A DNA stretch of 64,000 nt from Bacteroides luti (GTDB lineage: Bacteria > Bacteroidota > Bacteroidia > Bacteroidales > Bacteroidaceae), in assembly GCF_900128905.1 (NCBI RefSeq), contig NZ_FQTV01000001.1, forward strand, positions 124,001-188,000. Direction: 5' to 3'. Position 1 is the first letter of the stretch. Every line of letters begins with the position of its first letter. Below are positions 47,013-56,513 of this stretch, one piece after another. The translations under genes and the position numbers were made by a program. The notes under the pieces were generated by a model that was given only the letters and a program-made list of their open reading frames with translations, did no database searches and was not told the DNA's origin.

Positions 47013-47777
47013 TTATAATTCAACTCCTGCTAATTCTGGGTCGATCATTACTCTACCACAGTACTCGCAAACAATGATTTTCTTGCGCATACGGATATCC
47101 ATTTGTCTCTGAGGTGGAATCTTGTTAAAACAACCACCACAAGCATCACGCTGTACATATACAATACCTAAACCGTTGCGTGAGTTCTTACGAATACGTT
47201 TAAACGCCTGAAGTAAACGAGGTTCGATAGTAGTTTCAAGAACTTTAGCTTTCTCTCTCAGCTTTTCTTCTTCTTGTTTTGTTTCAGAGATAATCTCATC
47301 CAACTCATTTTTCTTAACTGATAAATCTTTTTCTCTTTCTTCCAAAACTTCAATGCTGTTTGCTACTTCTTCGCTTTTTGCTTTTTCGTCGGCAGTGAAT
47401 TCTTTTATTCTCTTTTCGCAAAGTTCGATTTCCAAAGTCTGGAACTCTATTTCTTTAGATAAGAAGTCAAACTCACGGTTATTGCGTACGTTTTCTTGCT
47501 GAGCTTTGTATTTTTCTACAGAAGCCTTAGCTGCTTCGATCTCAATTTTCTTTGCAGCAATAGAAGATTTAAGTTCGCTAATTTCAAGTTTAATCTTTTC
47601 AATACGAGTATTCAGACCGGCAACTTCATCTTCAAGATCTTGTACTTCAAGAGGAAGTTCACCTCTTAGAGTTTTGATCTTATCAATTTCTGAAAGCATT
47701 GTCTGTAACTGATACAATGCCTTTAGTTTCTGTTCTACCGTTAATTCCTTCGGTTCATTTTTTGCTTCTTTAGCCAT
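47013..47777 (-). CDS. Zinc-ribbon coiled-coil protein (C4 type)
   Basis: 254 residues. A long antiparallel coiled coil (about 10-195, Glu/Lys-rich heptads), then a zinc ribbon whose four Cys are C213, C216, C237 and C240 (CGGC and CEYC). Similar to CT398-like proteins that pair with Nif3 genes. Probably binds nucleic acid or a secretion-related partner; function unproven. Starts 4 bp after nif3 and is likely cotranscribed with it. Confidence 0.88.
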   Translation of the reverse strand: MAKEAKNEPKELTVEQKLKALYQLQTMLSEIDKIKTLRGELPLEVQDLEDEVAGLNTRIEKIKLEISELKSSIAAKKIEIEAAKASVEKYKAQQENVRNNREFDFLSKEIEFQTLEIELCEKRIKEFTADEKAKSEEVANSIEVLEEREKDLSVKKNELDEIISETKQEEEKLREKAKVLETTIEPRLLQAFKRIRKNSRNGLGIVYVQRDACGGCFNKIPPQRQMDIRMRKKIIVCEYCGRVMIDPELAGVEL

Positions 47778-47781
47778 ATTT

Positions 47782-48876
47782 TTATAAATATTTTATGGGA
47801 TTGGTATTTATTTTACTAATTTGAATCTCAATATTTGGAAATATATCCTTTAATAAGGAATAAAAAATCTCTTTTGTATACTGTTCACTTTCATAATGAC
47901 CAATTTCGGCCATTAGAATATCGTTTTCGTGACCAAAATAATCGTGATAACGAATTTCTCCTGTAATAAATGCATCAGCTTTCTGGTTTATGGCATTTGA
48001 GAGAAGGAAAGCCCCTGCCCCTCCACATAATGCTATTTTGCTGATAAGTCTGCCTGTAAGCTTGTTATGCTTAAGACATCCAACTTCAAATGTTTTTTTT
48101 ATGCGTTTCAGGAAATCCAGTTCCGTTTCCGGAAATTCTAATTCTCCTATCACTCCAGATCCCGTTTGAGACCATGAGTTTTTTAACGAATAAAGATCAA
48201 AAGCTGGTTCCTCATAAGGATGAGAAGCAATTAATGCTCTTATTACCGCATTTTTTTTAAAAGAAGGAAGAATCGTTTCTATACGAATCTCTTTTTCTTT
48301 ATGTAATTCTCCTACTTTACCGCAAAATGGATGTGTACCCTCCTGAGCTCGGAATGTCCCCTCTCCCTCTAAATTGTAACTGCATGAATCATAGTTGCCT
48401 ATGTTGCCACAACCAGCATCAAACAGAGCACGGCGCACTTTTTCTGCTTGCTCAGCTGGTACAAAAGTTACCAATTTAAGTAAAGATTCCTCTTTACAAG
48501 AAAGGATTTTCACATTCTTCAGACCTATTTTTTCTGCTATTTTAAAATTAACTCCTCCGGAAGCGTTATCCAGGTTGGTATGCGCAGAATAAACTACTAT
48601 ATCATTTTTAATAGCTTTCAGGATACAACGCTCTACATAATCTTTGCCTGTGATAGATTTATATCCCTTAAATATGAGCGGATGATGTGATATAACAAGA
48701 TTGTATCCCAACGCAATAGCTTCATCTATAACAGATTCAGTAACGTCAAGACACAACAAAGCCCCTGTTGCTTCCGCTTCTGTCAGCCCGATTTGTAAGC
48801 CGGCATTATCAAAACCGTCTTGCAATGGCAGAGGCGCGAACCTTTCAAGGGCGCTTACTATTTCCTTTATTTTCAT
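47782..48876 (-). CDS. Nif3-like dinuclear metal centre protein (YqfO type)
   Basis: 364 residues, the long form with an inserted PII-like domain between the two Nif3 halves (about 127-230). Metal-site features: LVISHHPLIFKG with two His, SAHTNLDNA, and the C-terminal GEIRYHDYF and AEIGHYESEQ. Members may act as GTP cyclohydrolase-like or regulatory proteins; the activity is not established. Promoter is directly upstream. Confidence 0.92.
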   Translation of the reverse strand: MKIKEIVSALERFAPLPLQDGFDNAGLQIGLTEAEATGALLCLDVTESVIDEAIALGYNLVISHHPLIFKGYKSITGKDYVERCILKAIKNDIVVYSAHTNLDNASGGVNFKIAEKIGLKNVKILSCKEESLLKLVTFVPAEQAEKVRRALFDAGCGNIGNYDSCSYNLEGEGTFRAQEGTHPFCGKVGELHKEKEIRIETILPSFKKNAVIRALIASHPYEEPAFDLYSLKNSWSQTGSGVIGELEFPETELDFLKRIKKTFEVGCLKHNKLTGRLISKIALCGGAGAFLLSNAINQKADAFITGEIRYHDYFGHENDILMAEIGHYESEQYTKEIFYSLLKDIFPNIEIQISKINTNPIKYL

Positions 48877-48898
48877 TAAGTGTGAGAAAATCTGGCTA

Positions 48899-48928
48899 CA
48901 AAGATATGCTAAAATTGCGATTATACAA
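48899..48928 (-). promoter_or_regulatory. Promoter of nif3-zinc ribbon pair
   Basis: On the minus strand, TTG (48928-48926) and TATCTTTG (48906-48899) are 19 bp apart. The ATG at 48876 follows 22 bp later. Confidence 0.7.
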
Positions 48929-49742
48929 CCATCTTTCTTGTTTTTTTATAAATTCTTATTCTCTTTTTTAAGCTAATTAATCAGTTAAGTGTGGTTGTTG
49001 ACGAAAATAACGAGCTTATTTTGATAGAGATGCAGAATTGCAGGAAAGTTATTTTCACCTTAAAAGACATAAAGTCTATTTTCTTAATTAGGTGTCTACC
49101 GAATTATCCAGCTTAATTCGGACTTGTGTAGCATAAAGTACATTTTCTTGATAAAGTTGAGCAAACATCTTGCACTGAATGATGTGTATTAAGGCGCTTC
49201 GTCACTTTTTTGGTGGAAGATATTATATTGAATCTTTATTTATGGCGTTATGCAGGCTTTTTATCAGAGTCAATAAATAGTTTATCGAAAATATGTAGAA
49301 TCTTGATTGGATAAGCAATTGAGATTGTTTGTTTCCAACAAATGTGACGAATAATGTTTACTAATTTTACGGTGTGTGACAAACTTTGTAGAAAAGATCT
49401 TTTATATGTCTTGGTTTAAAATTTAGCACTCCCACTACCAAAGGATTTCAGAGCTATATCCTCTGTTACCCCCTCAAAAACTTCCTGAAAGATTTACATT
49501 TTTCGGGACTGTTTTTGTTATTTTCTTATTCTTAATGTATGGCATTGATTTACAATGTTATATAGTAATGAATTGTAGAATTGTAGATGATTTATTAGCT
49601 AAAGAATAATATTAATACGTTCAGATATTTTATTTATTGATAATTATAAATATAATAAGGAGAATATAAATTAGTGCTTTAAAAGAAATATTCAATCTTA
49701 CACACTGATTATTTCTTTAGACATCTTATTGGATAAGAACTA
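48929..49742. other. Long intergenic region without recognised genes
   Basis: About 800 bp between the nif3 promoter and the uxaB terminator. No ORF of coding character. One inverted repeat, CCGAATTA / TTAATTCGG around 49098-49120. A stretch near 49435-49510 reads as a short open segment on the minus strand (24 codons) without homologue that I recognise. It may hold decayed sequence. Confidence 0.4.
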
Positions 49743-49791
49743 AAAATAGAAAAGCGACTTACAACTGCTTAAAAAAACAGTGTAAGTCGCT
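49743..49791 (-). terminator. Terminator of uxaB
   Basis: AGCGACTTACA / TGTAAGTCGCT stem with a 17-nt loop; on the minus strand a T-rich tail follows. Confidence 0.8.
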
Positions 49792-49815
49792 CCTACTTAT
49801 TTATTATTAACCGTT

Positions 49816-51252
49816 TTAGATAATAGCTTTAACTGTTTCAAGCATACCTTTTTCCTGAATAGAATTCAAGTAAGCGATTACTTTTTCAGTTAATCCTGAA
49901 ACTTTGTTCAAATCTTCACCCCAGATCATTTCAGAAGCTAAAACACCTTCTGCAACTGTCTTAGTGCAACCTGTTGCCCAAAGATTAGCAAGAAGATCGA
50001 TAATAGCTTGGTCATCATTAGGAACGATAGTGTCTTCGCCACGTTTACCGCCTTTGTAGTAAGTGATGATAGCTGCTAAACCAAGAACGATACCTGCAGG
50101 AAGTTCACCTTTACGTTCTAAGTAAGTTTTCAAACCAGGAAGGTCGCGAGTTTTGAATTTAGGGAATGAATTAAGCATGATTGAAGTAACAAAGTGCTTA
50201 ACGAATGGGTTACAGAAACGTTCCATTACGTCGTTACCAAATTTCTCAAGTTCTGCTTTTGGTAAGTTAAGAGTTTCAAGTAATTCTTCGAACATTACTT
50301 TCTTAACGAATTTACCGATAACTGCATCTTCGCAGCATTCTCTTACTGTATTCAAACCAGAAAGATAACCTACTGGAGAAAGTACTGTGTGAGGGCCATT
50401 CAATAAAGTAACTTTTCTTTCGTGGTAAGGAGCTTCAGAAGGAACGAATAATACGTTCAAACCAGCTTTGTCAGCAGGGAATTCTTTAGCGATAGATTGA
50501 GGAGCTTCGATAACCCACAAGTGGAAGATTTCAGCTTGAACAACCATTTTGTCTTCAATCTGAATTCTATCAAGAATTTCGTTGATAGTAGCACGAGGAT
50601 ATCCAGGAACAATACGGTCTACCAATGTACAGTAAACACCGCAAGCAGTTTCGAACCAAGTCTTGAATTCTTCACCAAGGTTCCAAAGTTCAATATATTG
50701 TTCAATACATTTCTTTAATTCTTTACCATTCAAGAAGATCAATTCGCATGGGAAGATAATCAAACCTTTGTCTGCAGCTCCGTTGAATGTTTTGAAACGG
50801 TGATATAATAACTGAGTTAATTTTCCTGGATAAGAAGATGCAGGAGCATCAGTTAATTTGCATGAAGGATCGAATGCGATACCAGCTTCAGTTGTGTTAG
50901 AAATAACGAAACGCATTTCAGGGTTTTCAGCAAGCTTCATGAATTCGTCATTCTGAGTATATGGATTCAAAGCGCGGCTAATTACGTCGATCATTTCAAT
51001 GCTGTTCACCTCTTTACCTTTGTCTAATCCCTGAAGATTAAGGTGATAAAGGCAATCTTGTTCATTTAGCATATCGATCATACCTTTTTCAATAGGTTGA
51101 ACAACAACAACGCTGCTATTGAAATCAGCTTTCTGATTCATGTTATAAACGATCCAGTCTACAAATGCACGTAAAAAGTTTCCTTCTCCAAACTGAATAA
51201 TACGTTCAGGATATTTGTTTGCCTGAACATTTTGTCTGTTTAATGGTTTCAT
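49816..51252 (-). CDS. uxaB: Tagaturonate reductase (altronate oxidoreductase)
   Basis: 478 residues, mannitol-dehydrogenase family. N-terminal NAD-binding region (RIIQFGEGNFLRAFVDW) and C-terminal helical domain; HTVLSPVGYLSG and KHFVTSIMLNSFPKFKTRDLP are family motifs. Reduces D-tagaturonate to D-altronate with NADH in galacturonate catabolism. UxuB (fructuronate reductase) is the main alternative within the same family; the overall match favours UxaB. Divergent from uxaC, sharing a regulatory region. No uxaA, uxuA or kdg genes are in the window. Confidence 0.88.
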   Translation of the reverse strand: MKPLNRQNVQANKYPERIIQFGEGNFLRAFVDWIVYNMNQKADFNSSVVVVQPIEKGMIDMLNEQDCLYHLNLQGLDKGKEVNSIEMIDVISRALNPYTQNDEFMKLAENPEMRFVISNTTEAGIAFDPSCKLTDAPASSYPGKLTQLLYHRFKTFNGAADKGLIIFPCELIFLNGKELKKCIEQYIELWNLGEEFKTWFETACGVYCTLVDRIVPGYPRATINEILDRIQIEDKMVVQAEIFHLWVIEAPQSIAKEFPADKAGLNVLFVPSEAPYHERKVTLLNGPHTVLSPVGYLSGLNTVRECCEDAVIGKFVKKVMFEELLETLNLPKAELEKFGNDVMERFCNPFVKHFVTSIMLNSFPKFKTRDLPGLKTYLERKGELPAGIVLGLAAIITYYKGGKRGEDTIVPNDDQAIIDLLANLWATGCTKTVAEGVLASEMIWGEDLNKVSGLTEKVIAYLNSIQEKGMLETVKAII

Positions 51253-51566
51253 TTCTTTTATTTTATAAAGTTCTTAATACTATGATTTCAATGACTAATT
51301 ATCAAGGAAACTGTACCCACTATTTTCGAATTTTGTTGTTGTTTGGTTACAAAATCTCATTCGTGTTCGATAACAGTTTAAATATCATAAATAATATGCG
51401 CAAATATACGAATAATTTTGTTATTCCAAATTAAATTTCTACTTTCGTGTGCGATAACGGTTAATAAATCTAAAATAGAAAATAACGATATAAGGCTAAT
51501 AATTAGCGTTATATCTATCTTTAATATAGTAGTAACAATTTTAAATACTTAAAACGTTATATTAAA
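51253..51566. promoter_or_regulatory. Divergent uxaB-uxaC control region with paired direct repeats
   Basis: CGTGTTCGATAACAGTTTAA (51362-51381) is repeated as CGTGTGCGATAACGGTTAAT (51445-51464), 83 bp apart. GATAAC with flanks suggests LacI- or GntR-type operators. Further partial symmetry, TAACGATAT and AGCGTTATA, lies at 51483-51513. A minus-strand promoter for uxaB and a near-match TATCTTTA (51516-51523) for uxaC lie within. Confidence 0.6.
51401..51430 (-). promoter_or_regulatory. uxaB promoter
   Basis: TATATTTG (51408-51401) with TTTG (51430-51427) on the minus strand, 18 bp apart. It lies between the two direct repeats, so a bound regulator could block it. The leader to uxaB would be about 140 nt. 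Confidence 0.6.
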
Positions 51567-52973
51567 ATGAAGAATTTTATGGATGAAAATTTCTTGTTGC
51601 AAACTAAAACTGCACAAGAATTGTATCACGAACATGCGGCTAAAATGCCTATTATTGACTATCACTGTCATTTAGTTCCTAAAATGGTTGCTGACGACCA
51701 CAAGTTTCGTTCATTAACTGAAATATGGTTAGGTGGAGACCACTACAAATGGCGTGCAATGCGTACAAATGGCGTAGACGAACGTTTTTGTACCGGTACT
51801 GATACTTCTGACTGGGAAAAGTTTGAAAAATGGGCTGAAACAGTTCCTTATACAATGAGAAATCCTCTTTACCACTGGACTCATCTGGAACTTAAGACTG
51901 CGTTTGGCATCAATAAGATTCTTAATAAAGATACTGCACGCGAAATATTCGACGAATGTAACGAGAAATTAGCTATGCCTGAATATTCGGCACGTGGAAT
52001 GATGACTCGTTATAATGTAGAAGCTGTTTGTACTACAGACGATCCTATCGATTCTTTGGAGTATCATATTGCGACAAGAAATAGTGGATTCGCAACTAAG
52101 ATGTTGCCTACATGGCGTCCTGATAAAGCTATGGCAGTAGAAGTTCCTGCTGATTTCCGCGCTTACATTGAAAAATTAGCTGAAGTTAGTGGTGTTACTA
52201 TCAATACTTTCGATGATGTAGTTGCTGCATTGAAAGTTCGTCATGACTTCTTCGCAAGCCTTGGCTGTAAACTGTCTGACCACGGTATTGAAGAGTTCTA
52301 TGCAGAAGATTATACTGATGCTGAGATCAAAGCTATCTTCAATAAAGTATACGGTGGTGCTGAACTTACAAAAGAAGAAATCCTGAAATTCAAATCTGCA
52401 ATGCTAGTTGTATTTGCTGAAATGGATCACGAAAAAGGATGGACTCAACAATTCCACTACGGAGCTATCCGTAACAATAACACTCGTATGTTCGAGAAGC
52501 TAGGTCCTGATACAGGTTTCGATTCTATCGGCGAATTCAACACTGCTAAAGCAATGTCTAAGTTCCTGAATCGTCTTGATTACAATGATAAGCTTACTAA
52601 AACAATCCTTTACAACTTGAATCCATGTGCAAATGAAGTAATTGCTACTATGCTTGGAAACTTCCAGGATGGTAAGATTGCTGGTAAGATTCAGTTTGGT
52701 TCAGGATGGTGGTTCCTTGATCAGAAAGATGGTATGGAAAAACAAATGAATGCTCTTTCTGTTCTTGGTTTATTAAGCCGTTTCGTTGGTATGTTGACAG
52801 ATTCTCGTAGCTTTATGTCATACCCTCGTCACGAATACTTCCGTCGTACATTGTGTAACCTTGTAGGTCGTGATGTAGAAAATGGCGAACTTCCTGCTTC
52901 TGAAATGAAATTCATCGGTCAGATGATTGAAGATATCAGCTATAACAACGCTAAGAACTTCTTCCAATTTTAA
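51567..52973 (+). CDS. uxaC: Glucuronate (uronate) isomerase
   Basis: 468 residues. N-terminal metal-binding DYHCHL (H33, H35), then the family blocks GGDHYKWRAMRTNGV and FGSGWWFLDQKDGME. Isomerises D-glucuronate to D-fructuronate and D-galacturonate to D-tagaturonate, feeding UxaB. Length is usual. Single gene, closed by a terminator shared with the converging oxidoreductase gene. Confidence 0.96.
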   Translation: MKNFMDENFLLQTKTAQELYHEHAAKMPIIDYHCHLVPKMVADDHKFRSLTEIWLGGDHYKWRAMRTNGVDERFCTGTDTSDWEKFEKWAETVPYTMRNPLYHWTHLELKTAFGINKILNKDTAREIFDECNEKLAMPEYSARGMMTRYNVEAVCTTDDPIDSLEYHIATRNSGFATKMLPTWRPDKAMAVEVPADFRAYIEKLAEVSGVTINTFDDVVAALKVRHDFFASLGCKLSDHGIEEFYAEDYTDAEIKAIFNKVYGGAELTKEEILKFKSAMLVVFAEMDHEKGWTQQFHYGAIRNNNTRMFEKLGPDTGFDSIGEFNTAKAMSKFLNRLDYNDKLTKTILYNLNPCANEVIATMLGNFQDGKIAGKIQFGSGWWFLDQKDGMEKQMNALSVLGLLSRFVGMLTDSRSFMSYPRHEYFRRTLCNLVGRDVENGELPASEMKFIGQMIEDISYNNAKNFFQF

Positions 52974-53017
52974 GAAATAAAACCATTAATACAGTCCTCT
53001 TTTGGACAACCAAATGA

Positions 53018-53045
53018 AAAGGGATGCTCTATCGGGCATCCCTTT
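53018..53045. terminator. Terminator shared by uxaC and the converging oxidoreductase
   Basis: AAAGGGATGC / GCATCCCTTT stem with 8-nt loop and A/T flanks on both sides. The TAG stop of the minus-strand gene (53029-53031) lies within the loop. Confidence 0.88.
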
Positions 53046-54045
53046 CTTTATATATTCTTTCGATAATATCTACTACTTTTAAGCCATCCATGGCATTTGT
53101 GGTAATCGATGCATTACCATTGAGCTTGTCTATCACGTTTTGTATTACGTAATGGTGGTTTTGTGCCGAGCCTTTATACGGACCATAATCATTTGGTGGA
53201 TTAGATGGAGCTAGAGTGGGCATCGTATAATCTTTGATGTGGCAGTATTTAACCTCATTCATATATTGTCCGGCTACTTTTATAGAACCATTTTCGGCAA
53301 TGATAGTCATACTGCTTTCCAGATTCTTATCCCATACAGCTGTGGAATAATTCAGGCTCCCCGACCCTCCTTTTACGAAATCAAAAAGAACATTTCCGCT
53401 GTCTTCAAAGTCTGTCAGCGATTGGTGGTTAAAGTCGTAGAATGAGCCTTTTATATTGGTTATGTCACCGAATAACCAATACATAATATCCACAAAATGA
53501 GAGAATTGAGTAAATAAAGTTCCACCATCCATTTCAGTGGATCCGTGCCAGTTTCCCGATTTATAATATCGTTCGTCACGGTTCCAGAGGCAGTTTAGCT
53601 GAACGGAATAGAGTTTTCCTAATATCCCACTCTCAACAATTTCTTTCAACCACACAGACGGTGGCGAGTAGCGGTTTTGCATTACACAAAACACATCACA
53701 ACCCCTTTCCTTGCTCTTTGCTAATATCTTTTCTGCATCCAGTCTTGAGAGCGCCATCGGCTTTTCAATAACAACATGTTTACCTGAATCAAGCGCTTTT
53801 AAGGCTAACTCAGCATGAAGTCCGTTGGGAACGCAGATGTTTACTACATCAATATCCTTCTCATTTGCGAGTAGTTCGCTCAGAGAATTATAAAAAATCT
53901 CCGAAAGAGCTGAAATACCCAGCTCTTTCGGAGAAATAATATCGCATACTGCTACTAATTCCGCTTGTTCATTCCGGCGGATCATTTCGGCATGTCGTTT
54001 GCCGATGTGCCCCATCCCGATAACTGCAAAGCGGACCTTCTTCAT
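53029..54045 (-). CDS. Gfo/Idh/MocA family oxidoreductase
   Basis: 338 residues from ATG 54045 (MKKVRFAVIGMGHIGKRHAE); 13 more residues are open upstream but would overlap proS. Rossmann motif GMGHIG (10-15), the EKP motif (94-96, with the catalytic-type Lys) and a C-terminal alpha/beta domain (WHGSTEMDGGTLFTQFSHFVDI). NAD(P)-dependent sugar or sugar-nucleotide oxidoreductase; similar to WlbA/UDP-GlcNAcA dehydrogenases but the substrate is not certain. It starts 8 bp after the proS stop. Confidence 0.9.
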   Translation of the reverse strand: MKKVRFAVIGMGHIGKRHAEMIRRNEQAELVAVCDIISPKELGISALSEIFYNSLSELLANEKDIDVVNICVPNGLHAELALKALDSGKHVVIEKPMALSRLDAEKILAKSKERGCDVFCVMQNRYSPPSVWLKEIVESGILGKLYSVQLNCLWNRDERYYKSGNWHGSTEMDGGTLFTQFSHFVDIMYWLFGDITNIKGSFYDFNHQSLTDFEDSGNVLFDFVKGGSGSLNYSTAVWDKNLESSMTIIAENGSIKVAGQYMNEVKYCHIKDYTMPTLAPSNPPNDYGPYKGSAQNHHYVIQNVIDKLNGNASITTNAMDGLKVVDIIERIYKERDAR

Positions 54046-54053
54046 TTTTTTTA

Positions 54054-55535
54054 TTAGTAAGAACGTGCAAATACAACTCTGCAAGCAGATGGCTTACCTG
54101 TAACCATACACTTTCCTGGAGTTTTATCGCCGTTTAATGGAATACAGCGGATAGTTGCCTTAGTTTCTTCTTTAATCTTCTCTTCTGTTTCAGTAGTTCC
54201 GTCCCAGTGAGCAAGAATAAATCCGCCTTCTTCGATCTTTTCCTTGAATTCTTCGTAAGAATCAACAGTGATAGTATGAGCTTCACGATAATCGTATGCT
54301 TTCTTAAAGATATTAGCCTGAATATCATCAAGCAGATTCTTCACGTAAGTTTCAATGTTATCGCATGTTACAGTTTCCTTTTCCAGAGTATCACGACGCA
54401 TAACCTCTACTGTATTGTTTTCAAGGTCGCGGCCACCCATAACCAAACGAACAGGAACACCTCTTAGTTCGTAATCAGCAAATTTGAATCCAGGACGCTT
54501 GTTGTCTGAATTATCATATTTGAATGAAATTCCTAATGCTTTCAGTTTAGCAGTGATGCCTGCAACTTTTTCATTGATGGCGTTTAGTTGTTCTTCATTC
54601 TTATAAATTGGAACGATAACTACTTGGAATGGAGCCAATTTAGGAGGAAGTACCAAACCATTGTCGTCAGAGTGAGTCATAATAAGAGCACCCATCAAAC
54701 GAGTGGAAACACCCCATGAAGTAGCCCATACATATTCCATTTCGTTGTTCTTGTTTACGAACTGAACATCGAATGCTTTAGCAAAGTTCTGACCAAGGAA
54801 GTGAGAAGTACCCGATTGAAGAGCCTTTCCATCCTGCATCATTGCTTCAATAGTATATGTATCAAGCGCACCGGCAAAACGTTCGTTGGCAGATTTAACT
54901 CCCTTTACAACAGGAACAGCCATAAAGTTTTCTGCAAAATCACCATATACGTTCAACATCTTTAGTGCTTCTTCTTCAGCTTCTTCGCGTGTAGCGTGAG
55001 CTGTGTGTCCTTCCTGCCACAAGAACTCTGCAGTACGAAGGAATAAACGGGTACGCATTTCCCAACGGAAAACGTTTGCCCATTGATTACACAAGATTGG
55101 AAGGTCGCGGTATGACTGAATCCAATTTTTATATGTGTTCCAGATAATAGTTTCTGAAGTTGGACGAATAATGAGTTCCTCTTCAAGTTTAGCTGCCGGG
55201 TCAACAACTACACCCGAACCATCTTCTGCATTTTTCAGACGGTAGTGAGTTACCACAGCACATTCCTTAGCAAAACCTTCAACGTGCTCTGCTTCGCGGC
55301 TTAAAAATGATTTAGGAATCAGCAAAGGGAAATAAGCATTAACGTGTCCTGTTTCCTTAAACATGTCATCCAACTGACGTTGAATCTTTTCCCAGATAGC
55401 GTATCCATAAGGCTTAATTACCATACATCCACGTACTGCAGATGCTTCTGCCAAATCAGCTTTTACTACTAATTCATTGTACCATTGCGAATAATTCTCG
55501 CTGCGTTTGGTAAGTCCTTTTAGTTCCTTTGCCAT
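54054..55535 (-). CDS. proS: Prolyl-tRNA synthetase (archaeal/eukaryote type)
   Basis: 493 residues, the short type without the bacterial editing insertion, as is normal in Bacteroidota. Class II motif 2 region [26 protein letters not shown] and motif 3 region [20 protein letters not shown]; anticodon-binding domain (about 290-400); C-terminal extension ending [10 protein letters not shown], so it terminates in Tyr as in the archaeal/eukaryote form. Upstream -7 box at 55578-55585 (minus). Confidence 0.95.
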   Translation of the reverse strand: MAKELKGLTKRSENYSQWYNELVVKADLAEASAVRGCMVIKPYGYAIWEKIQRQLDDMFKETGHVNAYFPLLIPKSFLSREAEHVEGFAKECAVVTHYRLKNAEDGSGVVVDPAAKLEEELIIRPTSETIIWNTYKNWIQSYRDLPILCNQWANVFRWEMRTRLFLRTAEFLWQEGHTAHATREEAEEEALKMLNVYGDFAENFMAVPVVKGVKSANERFAGALDTYTIEAMMQDGKALQSGTSHFLGQNFAKAFDVQFVNKNNEMEYVWATSWGVSTRLMGALIMTHSDDNGLVLPPKLAPFQVVIVPIYKNEEQLNAINEKVAGITAKLKALGISFKYDNSDNKRPGFKFADYELRGVPVRLVMGGRDLENNTVEVMRRDTLEKETVTCDNIETYVKNLLDDIQANIFKKAYDYREAHTITVDSYEEFKEKIEEGGFILAHWDGTTETEEKIKEETKATIRCIPLNGDKTPGKCMVTGKPSACRVVFARSY

Positions 55536-55577
55536 TATAATATATTTTTAAATTTTATTTTTCTCTATTTTGAGACG

Positions 55578-55585
55578 CAAAAGTA
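55578..55585 (-). promoter_or_regulatory. proS -7 box
   Basis: TACTTTTG on the minus strand, an exact TAnnTTTG match 42 bp before the proS ATG. No clear -33 box. Confidence 0.5.
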
Positions 55586-55711
55586 ATCATTTTAGATGAA
55601 GAAGTTAAATTTTCGTCTAATAAAATTGCTGTGAGAAAGCGGCACTTCCGGTGAGGAAAAAATAATTAGCCGCGGGATGTTGCTGAAACTCCGGTTATGT
55701 TTTTATATTCT

Positions 55712-55787
55712 CCTGTACAAAACAATTAATTCTTTTGTACAGAAGATTGCATTGTTTTGTACAAAAGAAAACATTCTTTTGTACAAG
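55712..55787. repeat. Four-unit TGTACA palindrome array, copy 2
   Basis: TGTACA starts at 55714, 55736, 55758 and 55780, exactly 22 bp apart, in (T/C)TGTACAAAA(A/G)-like units. Matches the array at 14022 in motif, number and spacing. Confidence 0.82.
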
Positions 55788-55917
55788 GATACAATAAAGT
55801 CCCGCCTGCTTTTTAAAAACATCCGGTTATTCTTTGCAAATAGCTCGCTTGGTTTTAATTTTCACTGGAATGAGCTTGTAGTCTCCTGGGGTATCCAATA
55901 ACACATTTCCGCTTAAA

Positions 55918-56202
55918 TCAGAGAAATTTCTCGAAACCTTCAGCAAATTTGGTCGGTTCGAATTCCAGAATCTCGTATTTTGCTACTTCGTAAGCGTAGA
56001 ATGGATCTTCTTTAATTAATTCCTCTACTTCTTCTTTTCGGGAAGCTTTGCATAAAATAACGCCACCTATTCTGGGATTTCTTCTGCCGGAAGCTATAAA
56101 TGTGCCATTTGCGTAGTTTTTGTCGAGATAAACTCTGTGAGCAGCTAAGTGGTTATCCACTTCTTCGAGCGGTTTTTGGTAAGTCAATAGTAAGATAAAC
56201 AT
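55918..56202 (-). CDS. YciI family protein
   Basis: 94 residues, a ferredoxin-like fold of the YciI/muconolactone-isomerase-like family: FILLLTYQKPLEEVDNHLAAHRVYLD carries the conserved His pair, and ASGRRNPRIGGVILC the second core. Function unknown; some members may be enzymes. It is placed between the proS region and the tRNA operon, without a clear promoter. Confidence 0.85.
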   Translation of the reverse strand: MFILLLTYQKPLEEVDNHLAAHRVYLDKNYANGTFIASGRRNPRIGGVILCKASRKEEVEELIKEDPFYAYEVAKYEILEFEPTKFAEGFEKFL

Positions 56203-56233
56203 AGAACCTCCTTTTTAAAATGTGTATTAAGAG

Positions 56234-56263
56234 AAAAAGCCTGCGGATTGACCTGCAGGCTTT
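56234..56263 (-). terminator. Terminator of the five-tRNA operon
   Basis: AAAGCCTGC / GCAGGCTTT stem with 10-nt loop; T-run on the minus strand. Confidence 0.85.
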
Positions 56264-56274
56264 GTTAATCTATG

Positions 56275-56347
56275 AGCGAAAAACGGGGCTCGAACCCGCG
56301 ACCCCAACCTTGGGAAGGTTGTGCTCTACCAACTGAGCTACTTTCGC
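56275..56347 (-). tRNA. tRNA-Gly(CCC)
   Basis: 73 nt. Acceptor GCGAAAG/TTTTCGC, discriminator T, anticodon loop TTCCCAA. It differs at only five positions from the neighbouring tRNA-Gly(GCC), including a compensatory pair in the anticodon stem. Confidence 0.96.
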
Positions 56348-56416
56348 GATTATAACTTTATTCAAAACAATAAAGACCTTAGCCTGATAAAGGAAAGGTC
56401 TAGATTAGTATTTTGG

Positions 56417-56489
56417 AGCGAAAGACGGGACTCGAACCCGCGACCCTAACCTTGGCAAGGTTATGCTCTACCAACTGAGCTACTTTCGC
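56417..56489 (-). tRNA. tRNA-Gly(GCC), copy 2
   Basis: 73 nt; anticodon loop TTGCCAA, T arm GCGGG-TTCGAGT-CCCGT. Identical to the copy at 56751. Confidence 0.96.
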
Positions 56490-56513
56490 AAATATTTTAA
56501 TGTCCGCTTTATG

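Larger units (their letters stand above)
55536..55917. other. Intergenic region proS-yciI with TGTACA array
   Basis: 382 bp without a supported gene. It holds the proS -7 box and the second TGTACA array (55712-55787). Confidence 0.5.

Noticed and set aside
49435..49510. Short minus-strand open segment (24 codons) reading like a protein C-terminus
   Set aside because: Too short, no start or upstream frame, and no family recognised; chance is likely.
55677..55901. Plus-strand 74-residue frame
   Set aside because: Runs through the TGTACA array in a low-complexity composition and has no recognisable homology or promoter.
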